DNA of 39,414 bases from DASQWP01 sp050697555 (GCA_050697555.1 JBOHAD010000017.1:1-39414), one strand, 5' to 3'; positions 7,143 to 16,196 are shown, counted from the first letter of the stretch. Notes: a model not told the origin generated them from the sequence alone. Numbers and translations: made by a program.

Positions 7143-8275
7143 GCCAGCACCTCCGCGAGAACGGCGAGCGCCTCCTCCACCTCGCACTCGCCGGCGACGA
7201 GTGGCGGGGTCAGGCGGAGAACGCGCTCTCCGGCGGAGGTGACGAGGAGCCCGCGCTCGAGGCACGCGGCGACGACATCGGCCGCGGGGCGGTCGAGCTC
7301 GGCCCCGAGGAGCAGACCCCTGCCGCGTACTTCCTCGACTCCGGGGAGCGCGGCGAGGCCGGTCGCGAGATGGGTTCCGATCTCGGCTACGTGCTCGAGG
7401 AGCTCGTCGGTGAGAGCGTCGCAGACGGCGCAGGCGGCGGCGCAGGCGACCGGGTTGCCGCCGAAGGTGGACGCGTGCTCGCCCGGCGCGAAGCCTCCCG
7501 CGGCCTCCTCGGCCACGAGCAGGGCGCCCAGGGGGAGGCCGTTCGCGAGCCCCTTGGCGAGCGCGACGAGCGCGGGGCGGACGGAGGCGTGCTCGAAGGC
7601 GAAGAAAGTTCCGGTCCGGCCGACCCCCGTCTGCACCTCGTCGAGGCAGAGGAGCGCGCCGAGGTCGTAGGCGAGCTTGGCCGCGGCCTCGAGGAACTGG
7701 GGCTCCGCCGGGCGGATGCCACCCTCACCGAGGATGGGCTCGAGCAGGATCAGACCGGTGTCCGGGCCGGTCGCGCTCCGCAGCGACTCGAGGTCATTCA
7801 GGCGGGCGAAGGAGACGCCGGGAAGGAGGGGCTCGAACCCGGCCTGCTTTTCCGGCTGGCCGGTCACCGAGAGGGTCCCGAGCGTGCGCCCGTGGAAGGA
7901 GCCTTCGAGCGCGACGACGCCGGGCTTGCCGGTCGCCTTGCGCGCGTACTTGAGAGCCGCCTCGACGGCCTCGGCGCCGGAGTTGCAGAAGAACGCTTGC
8001 GCGCCGCCGAAGTGGGTCGAGAGGCGCTCGGCGAGCGCGACCATCGGCTCCGACCAGTACAGGTTGGAGACGTGCCAGAGGCGCTCGATCTGGGCGCGGG
8101 CCGCCTCGAGCACCGCCGGGTGGCAGTGACCCAGCCCGACCACGGCGATGCCTGCTGCGAAGTCGAGGCACTCTCGGCCGCCGCTGTCGGTGAGCCAGCA
8201 CCCCTCTCCGTCCACGAATGTCACGTCGTGGCGGGCGTACGCGGGAAGGACGGCGTCCCGCTCGAGCACGGTCAC
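7139..8275 (-). CDS. argD: Acetylornithine aminotransferase
   Basis: A PLP-dependent class III aminotransferase that makes N-acetylornithine from N-acetylglutamate semialdehyde. It has 378 residues. Visible landmarks are NSGAEAVEAALKYAR around 98-112, EGSFHGRTLG near 124-133, LDEVQTGVGRTG at 211-222 with the PLP-ring aspartate D212, and ALAKGLANG with the Schiff-base lysine at K241. The GTG start at 8275 overlaps the argB stop (GTGA); the longer open frame upstream is a shadow of argB. In Streptomyces and mycobacteria argF lies directly after argD. Here argR follows immediately, with a 4-bp overlap. Confidence 0.96.
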   Translation of the reverse strand: MTVLERDAVLPAYARHDVTFVDGEGCWLTDSGGRECLDFAAGIAVVGLGHCHPAVLEAARAQIERLWHVSNLYWSEPMVALAERLSTHFGGAQAFFCNSGAEAVEAALKYARKATGKPGVVALEGSFHGRTLGTLSVTGQPEKQAGFEPLLPGVSFARLNDLESLRSATGPDTGLILLEPILGEGGIRPAEPQFLEAAAKLAYDLGALLCLDEVQTGVGRTGTFFAFEHASVRPALVALAKGLANGLPLGALLVAEEAAGGFAPGEHASTFGGNPVACAAACAVCDALTDELLEHVAEIGTHLATGLAALPGVEEVRGRGLLLGAELDRPAADVVAACLERGLLVTSAGERVLRLTPPLVAGECEVEEALAVLAEVLA

Positions 8276-8943
8276 GGCAATACCGCCGTCTCGCCGACCT
8301 GGGCGCTGACGCCTTCGCGGACGGCCCGAACCGCCGCCGTCAGCTTGGGGACGATGCCGCCCTCGAACGTTCCCTCGCGGAGAAGGCGGTCGGCCTCGTC
8401 GGTGCCGATGGAGGAGAGGGGGGAGCCTCCGACGAGCACGCCCGGGACGTCGCTTACGAAGAGCAGCCTTTGCGCGGGCAGGCCGACGGCGAGCGCGCCG
8501 GCGGCCTCGTCCGCGTTCACATTCAGCGGCCCTCTCGCGAGCGGCGCGACGACCGGGGCAAGACCGTGCCCGAGCGCTCGCAGGAGAGAGGGCGGGCGGC
8601 TCGGAGCGGGGTCTCCGACGAGGCCGAGCTCGGGGATCGGGATTGCCTCGAGGCCGATCTCGTCTCCCATGAATCCGACCGCGCGCGGTCCGAGAGCCTC
8701 GCAGATCCGCCGGTTCACCGCGGCGAGGGACTCGCGCACGACCTCGAGCGCGGCCGGGGTGGTCACCCGCCTGCCGCCCACGAACCGGACGGGCAGCTCC
8801 CGGCGGGCCATCTCGGCGGAGATCTGCGGCCCGGCGCCGTGGACGACGCAGACCTCGTGCCCATGGGCCAGGAGGTCTCGGAGCGCGCGAGCCGTGGCCT
8901 CCGTCGACACGGCACCGCCGCACTTGAGCACGACGCGGCTCAC
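8272..8943 (-). CDS. argB: Acetylglutamate kinase, short form
   Basis: Phosphorylates N-acetylglutamate, the second step of arginine synthesis. The amino-acid-kinase fold is recognisable from KCGG (7-10), VHGAGPQ (34-40), an NVNADEAAGALA segment and the C-terminal GGIVPKL loop with the catalytic lysine. At 223 residues it is clearly shorter than the usual 260-300 and lacks the N-terminal extension linked to arginine-sensitive hexameric kinases. The family suggests an arginine-insensitive enzyme, but this is inference. The GTG start overlaps the argJ stop (GTGA). Confidence 0.93.
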   Translation of the reverse strand: MSRVVLKCGGAVSTEATARALRDLLAHGHEVCVVHGAGPQISAEMARRELPVRFVGGRRVTTPAALEVVRESLAAVNRRICEALGPRAVGFMGDEIGLEAIPIPELGLVGDPAPSRPPSLLRALGHGLAPVVAPLARGPLNVNADEAAGALAVGLPAQRLLFVSDVPGVLVGGSPLSSIGTDEADRLLREGTFEGGIVPKLTAAVRAVREGVSAQVGETAVLP

Positions 8944-10094
8944 GTCGAGTACTCCGCGTTGATCCGCACGTAGTCGTACGTGAGGTCGGTGGAGAGGTAG
9001 GCGGCGGCCCCGGCGCCGAGCCCCACGTCGAGCTCGATGCGGAGCGGGGAGCCCTGCAGCACCGGCTTCCCGGCGAGCGGGGTGCCGCGGGCGAAGACCG
9101 GCGTTCCCCCGAAGGAGAGGGTGAGCCGCTCCGGGTCGAGCGCGGCGAAGCCGCCGTTGAACGGCGCCGAGCCCGCCGCGGCGAGCACCCGGCCCCAGTT
9201 CGGATCGCGGCCGAAGGCGGCGGTCTTCACGAGGGCGGAGGTTGCGATGCGCCGCGCGATGGTCTCGGCCTCCGCGTCGCTCGGGGCTCCCGAGACGTGC
9301 ACCTCCACGACGGTGGATGCGCCCTCACCGTCCTCTACGACCTGTCGCGCGAGGCTGGCGCAGACCTCGAGCAGCGACTCGGCGAACGCGTCGTCGTCGC
9401 GCGCCGCGCCGGACGCGCCGTTCGCGAGCAAGAGGACGGCGTCGTTCGTCGAGCACTCGCCGTCGACCGAGATGCGGTTGAAGGTCTCCTCGACGGGCGG
9501 CCGCAGGAAGGCGGGCGCCTCGCCGGGCTCGAGCGGGTAGTCGGTCGTGACGACCGCCAGCATCGTGGCGAGCGCGGGATGGATCATCCCGGAGCCCTTC
9601 GCCATACCCCCGACGGTGAAGCCGCCGCGCGTGACGGCCGCCTCCTTCGGGCGCGTGTCCGTGGTCATGATCGCCTCGGCGGCGGCGGCGCCCCCTTGCG
9701 GCGAGAGGACGCCGGCCGCCCGTTCGAGGCCCGCCCGGACCTTGCCGAGCGGAAGCTGGACGCCGATGAGGCCGGTGGAGAGGACGAGCACGTGCTCGAC
9801 GCGCAGGCCGAGGAGCCGCGCCGCCTCGGAGGCGGTCGCGAGCGCGTCCAGCTCTCCCCGCTGGCCGGTCGCGGCGTTGGCGATGCCGGAGTTGACGACG
9901 ACGGCCTGTGGCTCGGAAGCCTCGAGGTGGGCGCGCGAGACGCGGAGCGGCGCCGCCTGCACTCGGTTCCGGGTGAACATCCCTGCTCCGACGGCCGGCT
10001 CGAGCGAGCGCACGATCGCGAGGTCGGGCGCCGCGCGCCGGATGCCGCAGGCGACGCCGGCGGCGACGAATCCAGCCGGGGCGGTCACGCTCAT
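8940..10094 (-). CDS. argJ: Bifunctional ornithine acetyltransferase/N-acetylglutamate synthase
   Basis: Transfers acetyl from N-acetylornithine to glutamate, recycling the acetyl group, and in the bifunctional form also uses acetyl-CoA. The protein has 384 residues, typical for the family. The self-cleavage site is visible as HPALATMLAVVTTD, with the nucleophilic threonine at T177; cleavage there gives alpha and beta chains. KTAAFGRDPNWGR further on is another hallmark. The ATG at 10094 overlaps the argC stop. The longer frame upstream is antisense to nothing real and is a shadow of argC. Confidence 0.96.
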   Translation of the reverse strand: MSVTAPAGFVAAGVACGIRRAAPDLAIVRSLEPAVGAGMFTRNRVQAAPLRVSRAHLEASEPQAVVVNSGIANAATGQRGELDALATASEAARLLGLRVEHVLVLSTGLIGVQLPLGKVRAGLERAAGVLSPQGGAAAAEAIMTTDTRPKEAAVTRGGFTVGGMAKGSGMIHPALATMLAVVTTDYPLEPGEAPAFLRPPVEETFNRISVDGECSTNDAVLLLANGASGAARDDDAFAESLLEVCASLARQVVEDGEGASTVVEVHVSGAPSDAEAETIARRIATSALVKTAAFGRDPNWGRVLAAAGSAPFNGGFAALDPERLTLSFGGTPVFARGTPLAGKPVLQGSPLRIELDVGLGAGAAAYLSTDLTYDYVRINAEYST

Positions 10095-11077
10095 ACGAGG
10101 ACTCCCGGGAGTCTCAATCCGGCGGTCTCGCGGAGGCCGAGGGCGAGGTTCGCGTTCTGGACGGCTTGCCCGGCGGCGCCCTTGCCGAGGTTGTCGAGCG
10201 CGCAGATGACGATCGTGCGGCCCGTGCGGCGGTCCTGGAAGAGGCCGATCTCGGCGGCGTCCGTTCCCTGGACGCGTGCGAGCTCGGGCGCGATGTCGGC
10301 CGGAAGGACGTCCACCGTCGCGCTGCGCGCGTAGGCGGTCTCGAGGCGCGCGCGGACGTCGTCCGCCTGAAGCCGGACGTAGCACGTGACGAGGAGCCCC
10401 CGCTTGAGCGGCAGCAGGTGCGGGACGAAGCAGACTGGGAAGCCGAGCGTCTGCTCGATCTCGGGCGCGTGCTGGTGCGTCCCGACGCGGTAGGGCGTCA
10501 GGTTGTCGAGCACGTGGCCCGCGTGCGACTCCGGCTTGAGCGCCCGTCCTGCGCCGGAGACGCCGGACTTTGCGTCGACGACGACGCTCTCGGGCTCGAT
10601 CGCGTCCGCGAGCGGCGCGAGCGCGAGCAGCACGGCGGTCGCGTAGCAGCCGGGATTGGCGATCAGTCGCCCGCGCGGGGGGAAGAGCTCCGGCAGGGCG
10701 TAGGTCCATTCGGCCAGTTCCTGCGGTCGCGGGTGCGCGAAGTCGTACCAGGCCTCGTACGCCGAAGGATCGTCGAGCCGGTGCGCTCCGGAGAGGTCGA
10801 CCGTGACGCCTCGCGCGGGCGGCTCCATGTTGGCCGCCGAGCGGTGGTCGAGGCACACGAAGAGGAGGTCGGCCCCGCTGGCGAGCGCCTGCGCGTTCGT
10901 CACGAACGCCGGCGCGTGTGTGCCGTTGCGGGCGAGCCGGGGGTCGAGCTCCGCGGCGTCGCGTCCGGCGAGCGAGTCGGAGCCGAGCGCGAAGAGCTCG
11001 AGCTCCGGGTGCGTGAGCACCCGGTCGAGAACCTCCTGCCCCGCATAGCCCGAGGCGCCGACGATGGCGGTGTACAC
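10091..11077 (-). CDS. argC: N-acetyl-gamma-glutamyl-phosphate reductase
   Basis: NADPH-dependent reduction of acetylglutamyl phosphate to the semialdehyde. The 328-residue protein begins with a Rossmann loop, VGASGYAGQE, and has the catalytic cysteine in NPGCYAT (C144). H198-region HQHAPEI and the LDNLGKGAAGQAVQN segment near the end are also typical. It is the first gene of the arg operon. The GTG at 11077 lies 7 nt from a CATAAT -10 box on its strand with no real Shine-Dalgarno, so the mRNA is probably leaderless. Control is expected from the ArgR-type sites in the 36-bp gap to carA. Confidence 0.96.
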   Translation of the reverse strand: MYTAIVGASGYAGQEVLDRVLTHPELELFALGSDSLAGRDAAELDPRLARNGTHAPAFVTNAQALASGADLLFVCLDHRSAANMEPPARGVTVDLSGAHRLDDPSAYEAWYDFAHPRPQELAEWTYALPELFPPRGRLIANPGCYATAVLLALAPLADAIEPESVVVDAKSGVSGAGRALKPESHAGHVLDNLTPYRVGTHQHAPEIEQTLGFPVCFVPHLLPLKRGLLVTCYVRLQADDVRARLETAYARSATVDVLPADIAPELARVQGTDAAEIGLFQDRRTGRTIVICALDNLGKGAAGQAVQNANLALGLRETAGLRLPGVLV

Positions 11078-11113
11078 CTTGCGTATTATGCAGATATCCG
11101 CTTACTATGCAAC
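11078..11113. promoter_or_regulatory. argC/carA divergent control region with two ARG-box-like palindromes
   Basis: The whole gap between the two start codons is 36 bp. It holds TGCGTATTATGCA (11080-11092) and a weaker CGCTTACTATGCA (11099-11111), centred 19 bp apart, matching the TGCATA-type half sites of ArgR boxes in tandem. Toward argC, TTGCAT (11112-11107) and CATAAT (11090-11085) are 16 bp apart, 7 nt before the GTG. Toward carA, TTGCGT (11079-11084) and TACTAT (11103-11108) are 18 bp apart, 5 nt before the ATG. Each promoter's -35 therefore falls in the same palindrome as the other's -10. Both transcripts would be leaderless or nearly so. Confidence 0.75.
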
Positions 11114-12154
11114 ATGCCTGACGCCCAGCTCATGCTGGAGGACGGGTCCGTCTTCGCCGGCCGCTCCGTCGGCGCGGCCGGGGCGGCCGCGGGCGAGCTC
11201 TGCTTCACCACGGCCATGTCCGGCTACGAGGAAGCGGTCACCGACCCGAGCTACGCGGGCCAGGTCCTGACCTTCAGCTACCCCCTGGTCGGGAACTACG
11301 GCGTGGACGTGCGCCGGCACGAATCGAGCCGACTGCAGGCCCGGGGTGTCGTCATGCGCTGCGCCCGCCCGGGCTGGGCGGGGTGGCTCGCCACGCAGCG
11401 GATCCCGGCGCTCGACGAGGTCGATACGCGTGCCCTCGTCCGGCGCGTACGCGAGGAGGGGGCGATGCGCTGCGCGCTCGGAGCCGCCCCCGTGGACGAG
11501 CTTCACCGGCTCGCGCTCGCGGAGCCGCCCCTCGCCGGCCGGGCGCTCGCGCTCGAGGCCGGCACGGCCGTCCCCTACGCCGTCGGGGCCGGCCCGCGCG
11601 TCGTCGTTCTCGACCTGGGCTGCAAGCGCTCGATCGTCCGCAGGCTGGCCGAGGCCGGGCTCGAGGTTGTCGTCGTCCCCGGCTCCCTCGGCGCCGACGA
11701 CGTGCTCGCCCTCGGCCCCGCGGCCGTGCTCGTCTCGAACGGCCCCGGCGATCCCGCGGCGCTCGAGGAGCCCGTCGAGACGGTGCGGGAGCTGCTCGGC
11801 CGCGTCCGCCTCTTCGGGGTCTGTCTGGGCCACCAGGTCGCCGCGCTCGCCCTCGGGATGCGGACGTTCAAGCTCCCCTTCGGGCATCGGGGGGCCAACC
11901 ACCCGGTGCGGGTGCGGGCGCAGCGCCGCGTGCTCGTCACCGTCCAGAACCACGGCTTCGCCGTCGAGGCCTCCGACGCGGCCGAGGTGAGCCACGTCTC
12001 CCTCAACGATGGGACGGTGGAAGGCCTGGAGGGCGAGGACGTCGCCACGCTCCAGTTCCATCCCGAGGCGGCACCCGGGCCGCTCGACGCCCTCCCCTTC
12101 TTCGATCGCATCTCCGACGCGTGCCGAAGCGCGCCGACCTTCGCAGCATCCTGA
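11114..12154 (+). CDS. carA: Carbamoyl-phosphate synthase small (glutaminase) subunit
   Basis: Supplies ammonia from glutamine to CarB. The 346-residue protein has the N-terminal CPSase_sm domain (FTTAMSGYEEAVTDPSYAGQ, 31-50) and a class I amidotransferase domain with the nucleophile in GVCLGHQ (C237) and the rest of the triad in QFHPEA (H316, E318). The ATG lies 5 nt after a TACTAT -10 box, suggesting a leaderless transcript. Its 3' end overlaps carB by 34 nt. The shared control region with argC points to arginine-type regulation and not pyrimidine-type regulation. Confidence 0.96.
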   Translation: MPDAQLMLEDGSVFAGRSVGAAGAAAGELCFTTAMSGYEEAVTDPSYAGQVLTFSYPLVGNYGVDVRRHESSRLQARGVVMRCARPGWAGWLATQRIPALDEVDTRALVRRVREEGAMRCALGAAPVDELHRLALAEPPLAGRALALEAGTAVPYAVGAGPRVVVLDLGCKRSIVRRLAEAGLEVVVVPGSLGADDVLALGPAAVLVSNGPGDPAALEEPVETVRELLGRVRLFGVCLGHQVAALALGMRTFKLPFGHRGANHPVRVRAQRRVLVTVQNHGFAVEASDAAEVSHVSLNDGTVEGLEGEDVATLQFHPEAAPGPLDALPFFDRISDACRSAPTFAAS

Positions 12155-14778
12155 TCGTCGGCTCCGGCCCGATCCGGATCGGGCAGGCCTGCGAGTTCGA
12201 CTACTCGGGCGCCCAGGCCTGCCGCGTCCTCAAGGCGGATGGCTACCGGGTCGTGCTCGTCAACTCGAACCCCGCCACGATCATGACCGACCCGGAGTGG
12301 GCGGACGCGACCTACCTGGAGCCGCTGGACCCCGAGACGGTGGCCGAGGTGATCGAGCGCGAGCGCCCCGACGCGCTCCTGCCGACGCTCGGCGGGCAGA
12401 CCGCTCTCAACGTCGCCGTGGCGCTCGCCGAGGACGGCACGCTCGCCCGCTACGGCGTCGAGCTCGTCGGGGCGAGCCTCGACGCTATTCGCCGGGCCGA
12501 GGACCGCTCTGCCTTCCGGGCGGCGATGGAGGCCCCGGGGCTGCCCGTTCCGGAGAGCGTCGTCGTTCGCTCTCCGGCGGCGCTTCCTCCGAGCCTGTCG
12601 CTCCCCGTCGTCCTGCGGCCGGCCTTCACCCTCGGGGGGCAGGGAGGTGGGATCGCGCGCAGCGAGGAGGAGCTCGCGCGGCTTCTCGCCCGGGGGCTCG
12701 CGGTGAGCCCCGCAGGCCAGGTGCTCGTCGAGGAGTCGCTGGCCGGCTGGCAGGAGCTCGAGCTCGAGGTCATGGTCGACGAGGCGGGCAGCTGCGTCGT
12801 CGTCTGCTCGATTGAGAACCTCGACCCGATGGGCGTCCATACCGGCGACTCGTGGACGGTCGCGCCCCAGCAGACGCTCCCTGACGGCGAGTACCAGCGC
12901 CTGCGCGAGGCGGCCTTCGCGTGCGCCCGCGCGGTCGGGGTGGCGACCGGGGGCGCGAACGTGCAGTTCGCCTACGAGCCCTCTACCGGCGAGCTTCGGC
13001 TCATCGAGATGAACCCGCGCGTGTCCCGCTCCTCTGCCCTCGCCTCCAAGGCGACCGGCTTTCCGATCGCCAAGCTCGCCGCCCTTCTTGCCGTGGGCTA
13101 CACGCTCGAGGAGCTCCCCAACGACATCACCGGGAAGACGACGGCCGCCTTCGAGCCGGCGCTCGACTACGTGGCCGTGAAGGCGCCCCGCTTCGACTTC
13201 GACAAGTTCCCGGACGCGGACCGGAGGCTGGGGACGGAGATGCGCGCGGTCGGCGAGGCGCTCGGCCTCGGGCGCACGTTCCCGGAGGCCTTTCTGAAGG
13301 CGCTCGAGGGTCGCGAGGCGGGGGACGACGACCTCCCCCAGATCCCGGGGCTGCACCCGTATTTCGCCGCCGAGCTCGAGGCGATCGCCGAGGCCGAGCG
13401 GCGTCTGACCGCAGAGGGCGATGTCCCGGCCGCCAAGCGCTTCGGCCTCCCCGACGAGCGCATCGCGCGGATCCTCGGCATCCCGGAGAGCGAGGTTCGC
13501 CGCCGTCGGTCAGTGCCCGGTCGCCTCGCGATCGATTCCTGCGCGGCCGAGTTCGAGGCGGAGACGCCCTACTACTACCTCTCGTACGAGCAGTCGGATC
13601 CTCCCCCGGTGGAGGGCGGCGGCCGGGCGATTCTCATCGTCGGCTCGGGCCCCAACCGCATCGGCCAGGGGATCGAGTTCGACTACTGCTGCGTGCACGC
13701 CGCCCGCGCCTTCCGCGACCTCGGCTACGAGGCCGTGATGCTGAACTCCAACCCGGAGACGGTCTCGACCGACTACGACACGAGCGACCGCCTCTACCTC
13801 GAGCCGGTGACGGCCGAGCGCGTGCTCGACGTCTGCGCCCTCGAGCGACCCGAAGGCGTGGTCGTGACGCTCGGGGGCCAGACGCCGCTCCGCCTCGCGG
13901 GGGAGCTCGCCCGCGAGGGCGTCCCGCTCCTCGGCGATCCGCTGCCCGCGATCGAGGCTGCGGAGGACCGAGGCCGCTTCGCGGAGCTCCTGGAGGAGCT
14001 AGGCCTGAGCGCGCCGAAGTGGGGAGTCGCCTCGACCCGCGAGGAGGCAGTGGCCGTCGCGGAGGCCGTCGGCTACCCGGTGCTCGTCCGCCCGCACTAC
14101 GTCCTCGGCGGGCGCGGGATGCGGGTGGCGAGGAATGACGCGGAGCTCGCGGTCGCCGGCCCGTCTCTCGTCGACGAGTTCCTCGAAGGGGCGCTCGAGC
14201 TCGACGTGGACGCCCTCTGCGACGGGGACTCGGCCTGGGTGGCGGCGATCCTCGAGCACGTGGAGCCCGCCGGGTCCCACTCCGGCGACTCGGCCTGCGT
14301 CGTCCCCGCCCCCTCCGTGGACGCCGGCCTCGAGCGCGAGATCCGCGAGCTGACGACCGCGCTCGCCGCCCGACTCGGCGTGCGCGGCCTCCTCAATCTC
14401 CAGCTCGCGCTCAGGGAGGAGCGGCTCTTCGTGCTCGAGGCGAACCCGCGCGCCTCCCGGACGGTCCCCTTCGCCGCGAAGGCGACCGCCCTCCCGCTCG
14501 TCGAGCTCGCCTGCCGGCTCATGCTCGGCCAACGCCTGGCCGAGCTCGACCTGCCCGAGCGGGCTGCCCCCACCCGGGCGTGGGCGAAGGAGGCGATCTT
14601 CCCGAGCGATCGCTTCCCCGGAGCGGACGACCGCGGCCCGGAGATGCGCTCGACGGGCGAGGTCATGGCGGGCGGCGCGACATCCGCTGAGGCCTACGCC
14701 CGCGCGCTCCGCGCCGCGGGGCGCGCCGCCTCGGGCGGCCGCGTCGGCGCCCCGCTTCAGCTTCTTCCATCACAATGA
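12121..14778 (+). CDS. carB: Carbamoyl-phosphate synthase large subunit, lacking the C-terminal MGS domain
   Basis: The GTG at 12121 gives VPKRADLRSILIVGSGPIRIGQACEFDYSG, the conserved CarB start, inside the carA 3' end. Two ATP-grasp synthetase halves are present: the first with LGGQTALN and EMNPRVSRSSALASKATG, the second beginning near residue 500 with GSGPNRIGQGIEFDYCCVH and ending with EANPRASRTVPFAAKATA. The protein has 885 residues against about 1,050-1,075 normally. It stops just after GPEMRSTGEVM, so the allosteric methylglyoxal-synthase-like domain (about 140 residues, the UMP/ornithine site) is absent, and the oligomerisation region is also shortened. Catalytic parts look intact. 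The stop overlaps leuC (ATGA). Confidence 0.95.
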   Translation: MPKRADLRSILIVGSGPIRIGQACEFDYSGAQACRVLKADGYRVVLVNSNPATIMTDPEWADATYLEPLDPETVAEVIERERPDALLPTLGGQTALNVAVALAEDGTLARYGVELVGASLDAIRRAEDRSAFRAAMEAPGLPVPESVVVRSPAALPPSLSLPVVLRPAFTLGGQGGGIARSEEELARLLARGLAVSPAGQVLVEESLAGWQELELEVMVDEAGSCVVVCSIENLDPMGVHTGDSWTVAPQQTLPDGEYQRLREAAFACARAVGVATGGANVQFAYEPSTGELRLIEMNPRVSRSSALASKATGFPIAKLAALLAVGYTLEELPNDITGKTTAAFEPALDYVAVKAPRFDFDKFPDADRRLGTEMRAVGEALGLGRTFPEAFLKALEGREAGDDDLPQIPGLHPYFAAELEAIAEAERRLTAEGDVPAAKRFGLPDERIARILGIPESEVRRRRSVPGRLAIDSCAAEFEAETPYYYLSYEQSDPPPVEGGGRAILIVGSGPNRIGQGIEFDYCCVHAARAFRDLGYEAVMLNSNPETVSTDYDTSDRLYLEPVTAERVLDVCALERPEGVVVTLGGQTPLRLAGELAREGVPLLGDPLPAIEAAEDRGRFAELLEELGLSAPKWGVASTREEAVAVAEAVGYPVLVRPHYVLGGRGMRVARNDAELAVAGPSLVDEFLEGALELDVDALCDGDSAWVAAILEHVEPAGSHSGDSACVVPAPSVDAGLEREIRELTTALAARLGVRGLLNLQLALREERLFVLEANPRASRTVPFAAKATALPLVELACRLMLGQRLAELDLPERAAPTRAWAKEAIFPSDRFPGADDRGPEMRSTGEVMAGGATSAEAYARALRAAGRAASGGRVGAPLQLLPSQ

Positions 14779-16196
14779 GCACAACCGTGCCGAAGACCCT
14801 CTTCGACCGCATCTGGGAGACCCATCTCGTCCGGGAGGAGCCGGGCGAGCCCGCTCTCCTGTACGTCGACCTCCACCTCGTGCACGAGGTGACCTCGCCG
14901 CAGGCCTTCGAGGGCTTGCGGCTGGCCGGGCGCCGCGTGCGCCGGCCCGACCTGACGGTCGCGACGATGGACCACAACGTCCCCACGGACGAGGGGCCCG
15001 TGACCGACCCGCTCGCCCGCGCGCAGCTCGATGCCCTGCGCGAGAACTGCGCCGAGTTCGGCGTTCCCCTCCACGCTACCGGCAGCGGCCGCGAGGGCAT
15101 CGTGCACGTGATCGGCCCCGAGCTCGGGCTGACGCAGCCGGGCATGACGATCGTCTGCGGGGACAGCCACACCTCCACCCACGGTGCCTTCGGGACGCTC
15201 GCCTTCGGGATCGGGACGTCCGAGGTCGAGCACGTCCTCGCCACGCAGTGCCTCCCCCAGCGCCGGCCGAAGACGATGCGCGTCCGCTTCACCGGCGCGG
15301 TCCCGCTCGGCGTGACCGCCAAGGACGTCATCCTCGGCGCGATCGGACGGATCGGCGTCTCGGGCGGAGCCGGGCATGCGCTCGAGTACGCAGGCGACGT
15401 CGTCCGGGGCTTCTCGATGGAGAGCCGGATGACCGTCTGCAACATGTCCATCGAGGCAGGCGCCCGAGCGGGCATGGTCGCTCCTGACGACACGACGTTC
15501 GCCTACCTCGAGGGGCGACCCGCCGCACCGCAGGGTGCGGCGTGGGAGCGGGCGCTCGACCGCTGGCGGGCCCTCCGCTCCGACGATGACGCCGGCTTCG
15601 ACCGGGAGGTGGAGATCGACGTTGCCTCGCTTCCACCCCAGGTGACCTGGGGGACGAACCCGGGCATGGTCGCGCCGGTCGACGGCCGCGTGCCCGACCC
15701 GGGCGATCTCGTCGAGGCCGACGAGCGGGAAGCCGCCCAGCGCGCGCTCTCGTACATGGCGCTCGAGCCCGAAACGCCGATCGAGGACATCCACGTCGAC
15801 CGCGTCTTCATCGGCTCCTGCACGAACGCGCGCATCGAGGACCTGCGCCTGGCCGCCGCGGTCGTCGCCGGCAAGCACGTGCACCCGTCCGTGCGCGCGA
15901 TGGTCGTCCCCGGCTCCGCTTCGGTCAAGCGCCAGGCGGAGGAGGAGGGGCTCGACCGGGTCTTCGAGCAGGCCGGGTTCGAGTGGCGGCGGGCGGGTTG
16001 CTCGATGTGCCTCGGGATGAACCCCGACATCCTCGCACCGGGGGAGCGCTGCGCCTCGACCTCCAACCGAAACTTCGAGGGCCGGCAGGGCCGCGGCGGG
16101 CGGACCCACCTCGTGAGCCCCGCGATGGCCGCGGCGACCGCGCTCGCCGGCCACTTCGTCGACGTCCGCGAGCTCGAGCTCGCCCCGGCACTGTGA
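14775..16196 (+). CDS. leuC: 3-isopropylmalate dehydratase large subunit
   Basis: Isomerises 2- to 3-isopropylmalate together with LeuD. The 473-residue protein is of the bacterial aconitase-like type. The three [4Fe-4S] ligands are C349 in IGSCTNARIEDLR and C409/C412 in GCSMCLGMN. Other landmarks are MDHNVPT near residue 67 and CGDSHTSTHGAFG. The ATG overlaps the carB stop (ATGA), so leucine synthesis is translationally chained to the arginine/carbamoyl-phosphate genes. The leuD start overlaps its own stop (GTGA). Confidence 0.97.
   Translation: MSTTVPKTLFDRIWETHLVREEPGEPALLYVDLHLVHEVTSPQAFEGLRLAGRRVRRPDLTVATMDHNVPTDEGPVTDPLARAQLDALRENCAEFGVPLHATGSGREGIVHVIGPELGLTQPGMTIVCGDSHTSTHGAFGTLAFGIGTSEVEHVLATQCLPQRRPKTMRVRFTGAVPLGVTAKDVILGAIGRIGVSGGAGHALEYAGDVVRGFSMESRMTVCNMSIEAGARAGMVAPDDTTFAYLEGRPAAPQGAAWERALDRWRALRSDDDAGFDREVEIDVASLPPQVTWGTNPGMVAPVDGRVPDPGDLVEADEREAAQRALSYMALEPETPIEDIHVDRVFIGSCTNARIEDLRLAAAVVAGKHVHPSVRAMVVPGSASVKRQAEEEGLDRVFEQAGFEWRRAGCSMCLGMNPDILAPGERCASTSNRNFEGRQGRGGRTHLVSPAMAAATALAGHFVDVRELELAPAL

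Noticed and set aside
8276..8923. 594-residue form of the argD frame
   Set aside because: The upstream part is a shadow of argB; the GTG at 8275 overlapping the argB stop fits the pattern of the operon.
11575..13356. 593-residue minus-strand frame opposite carA/carB
   Set aside because: Arginine/glycine/leucine-rich shadow created by GC-rich codon use; carA and carB on the other strand explain the region fully.
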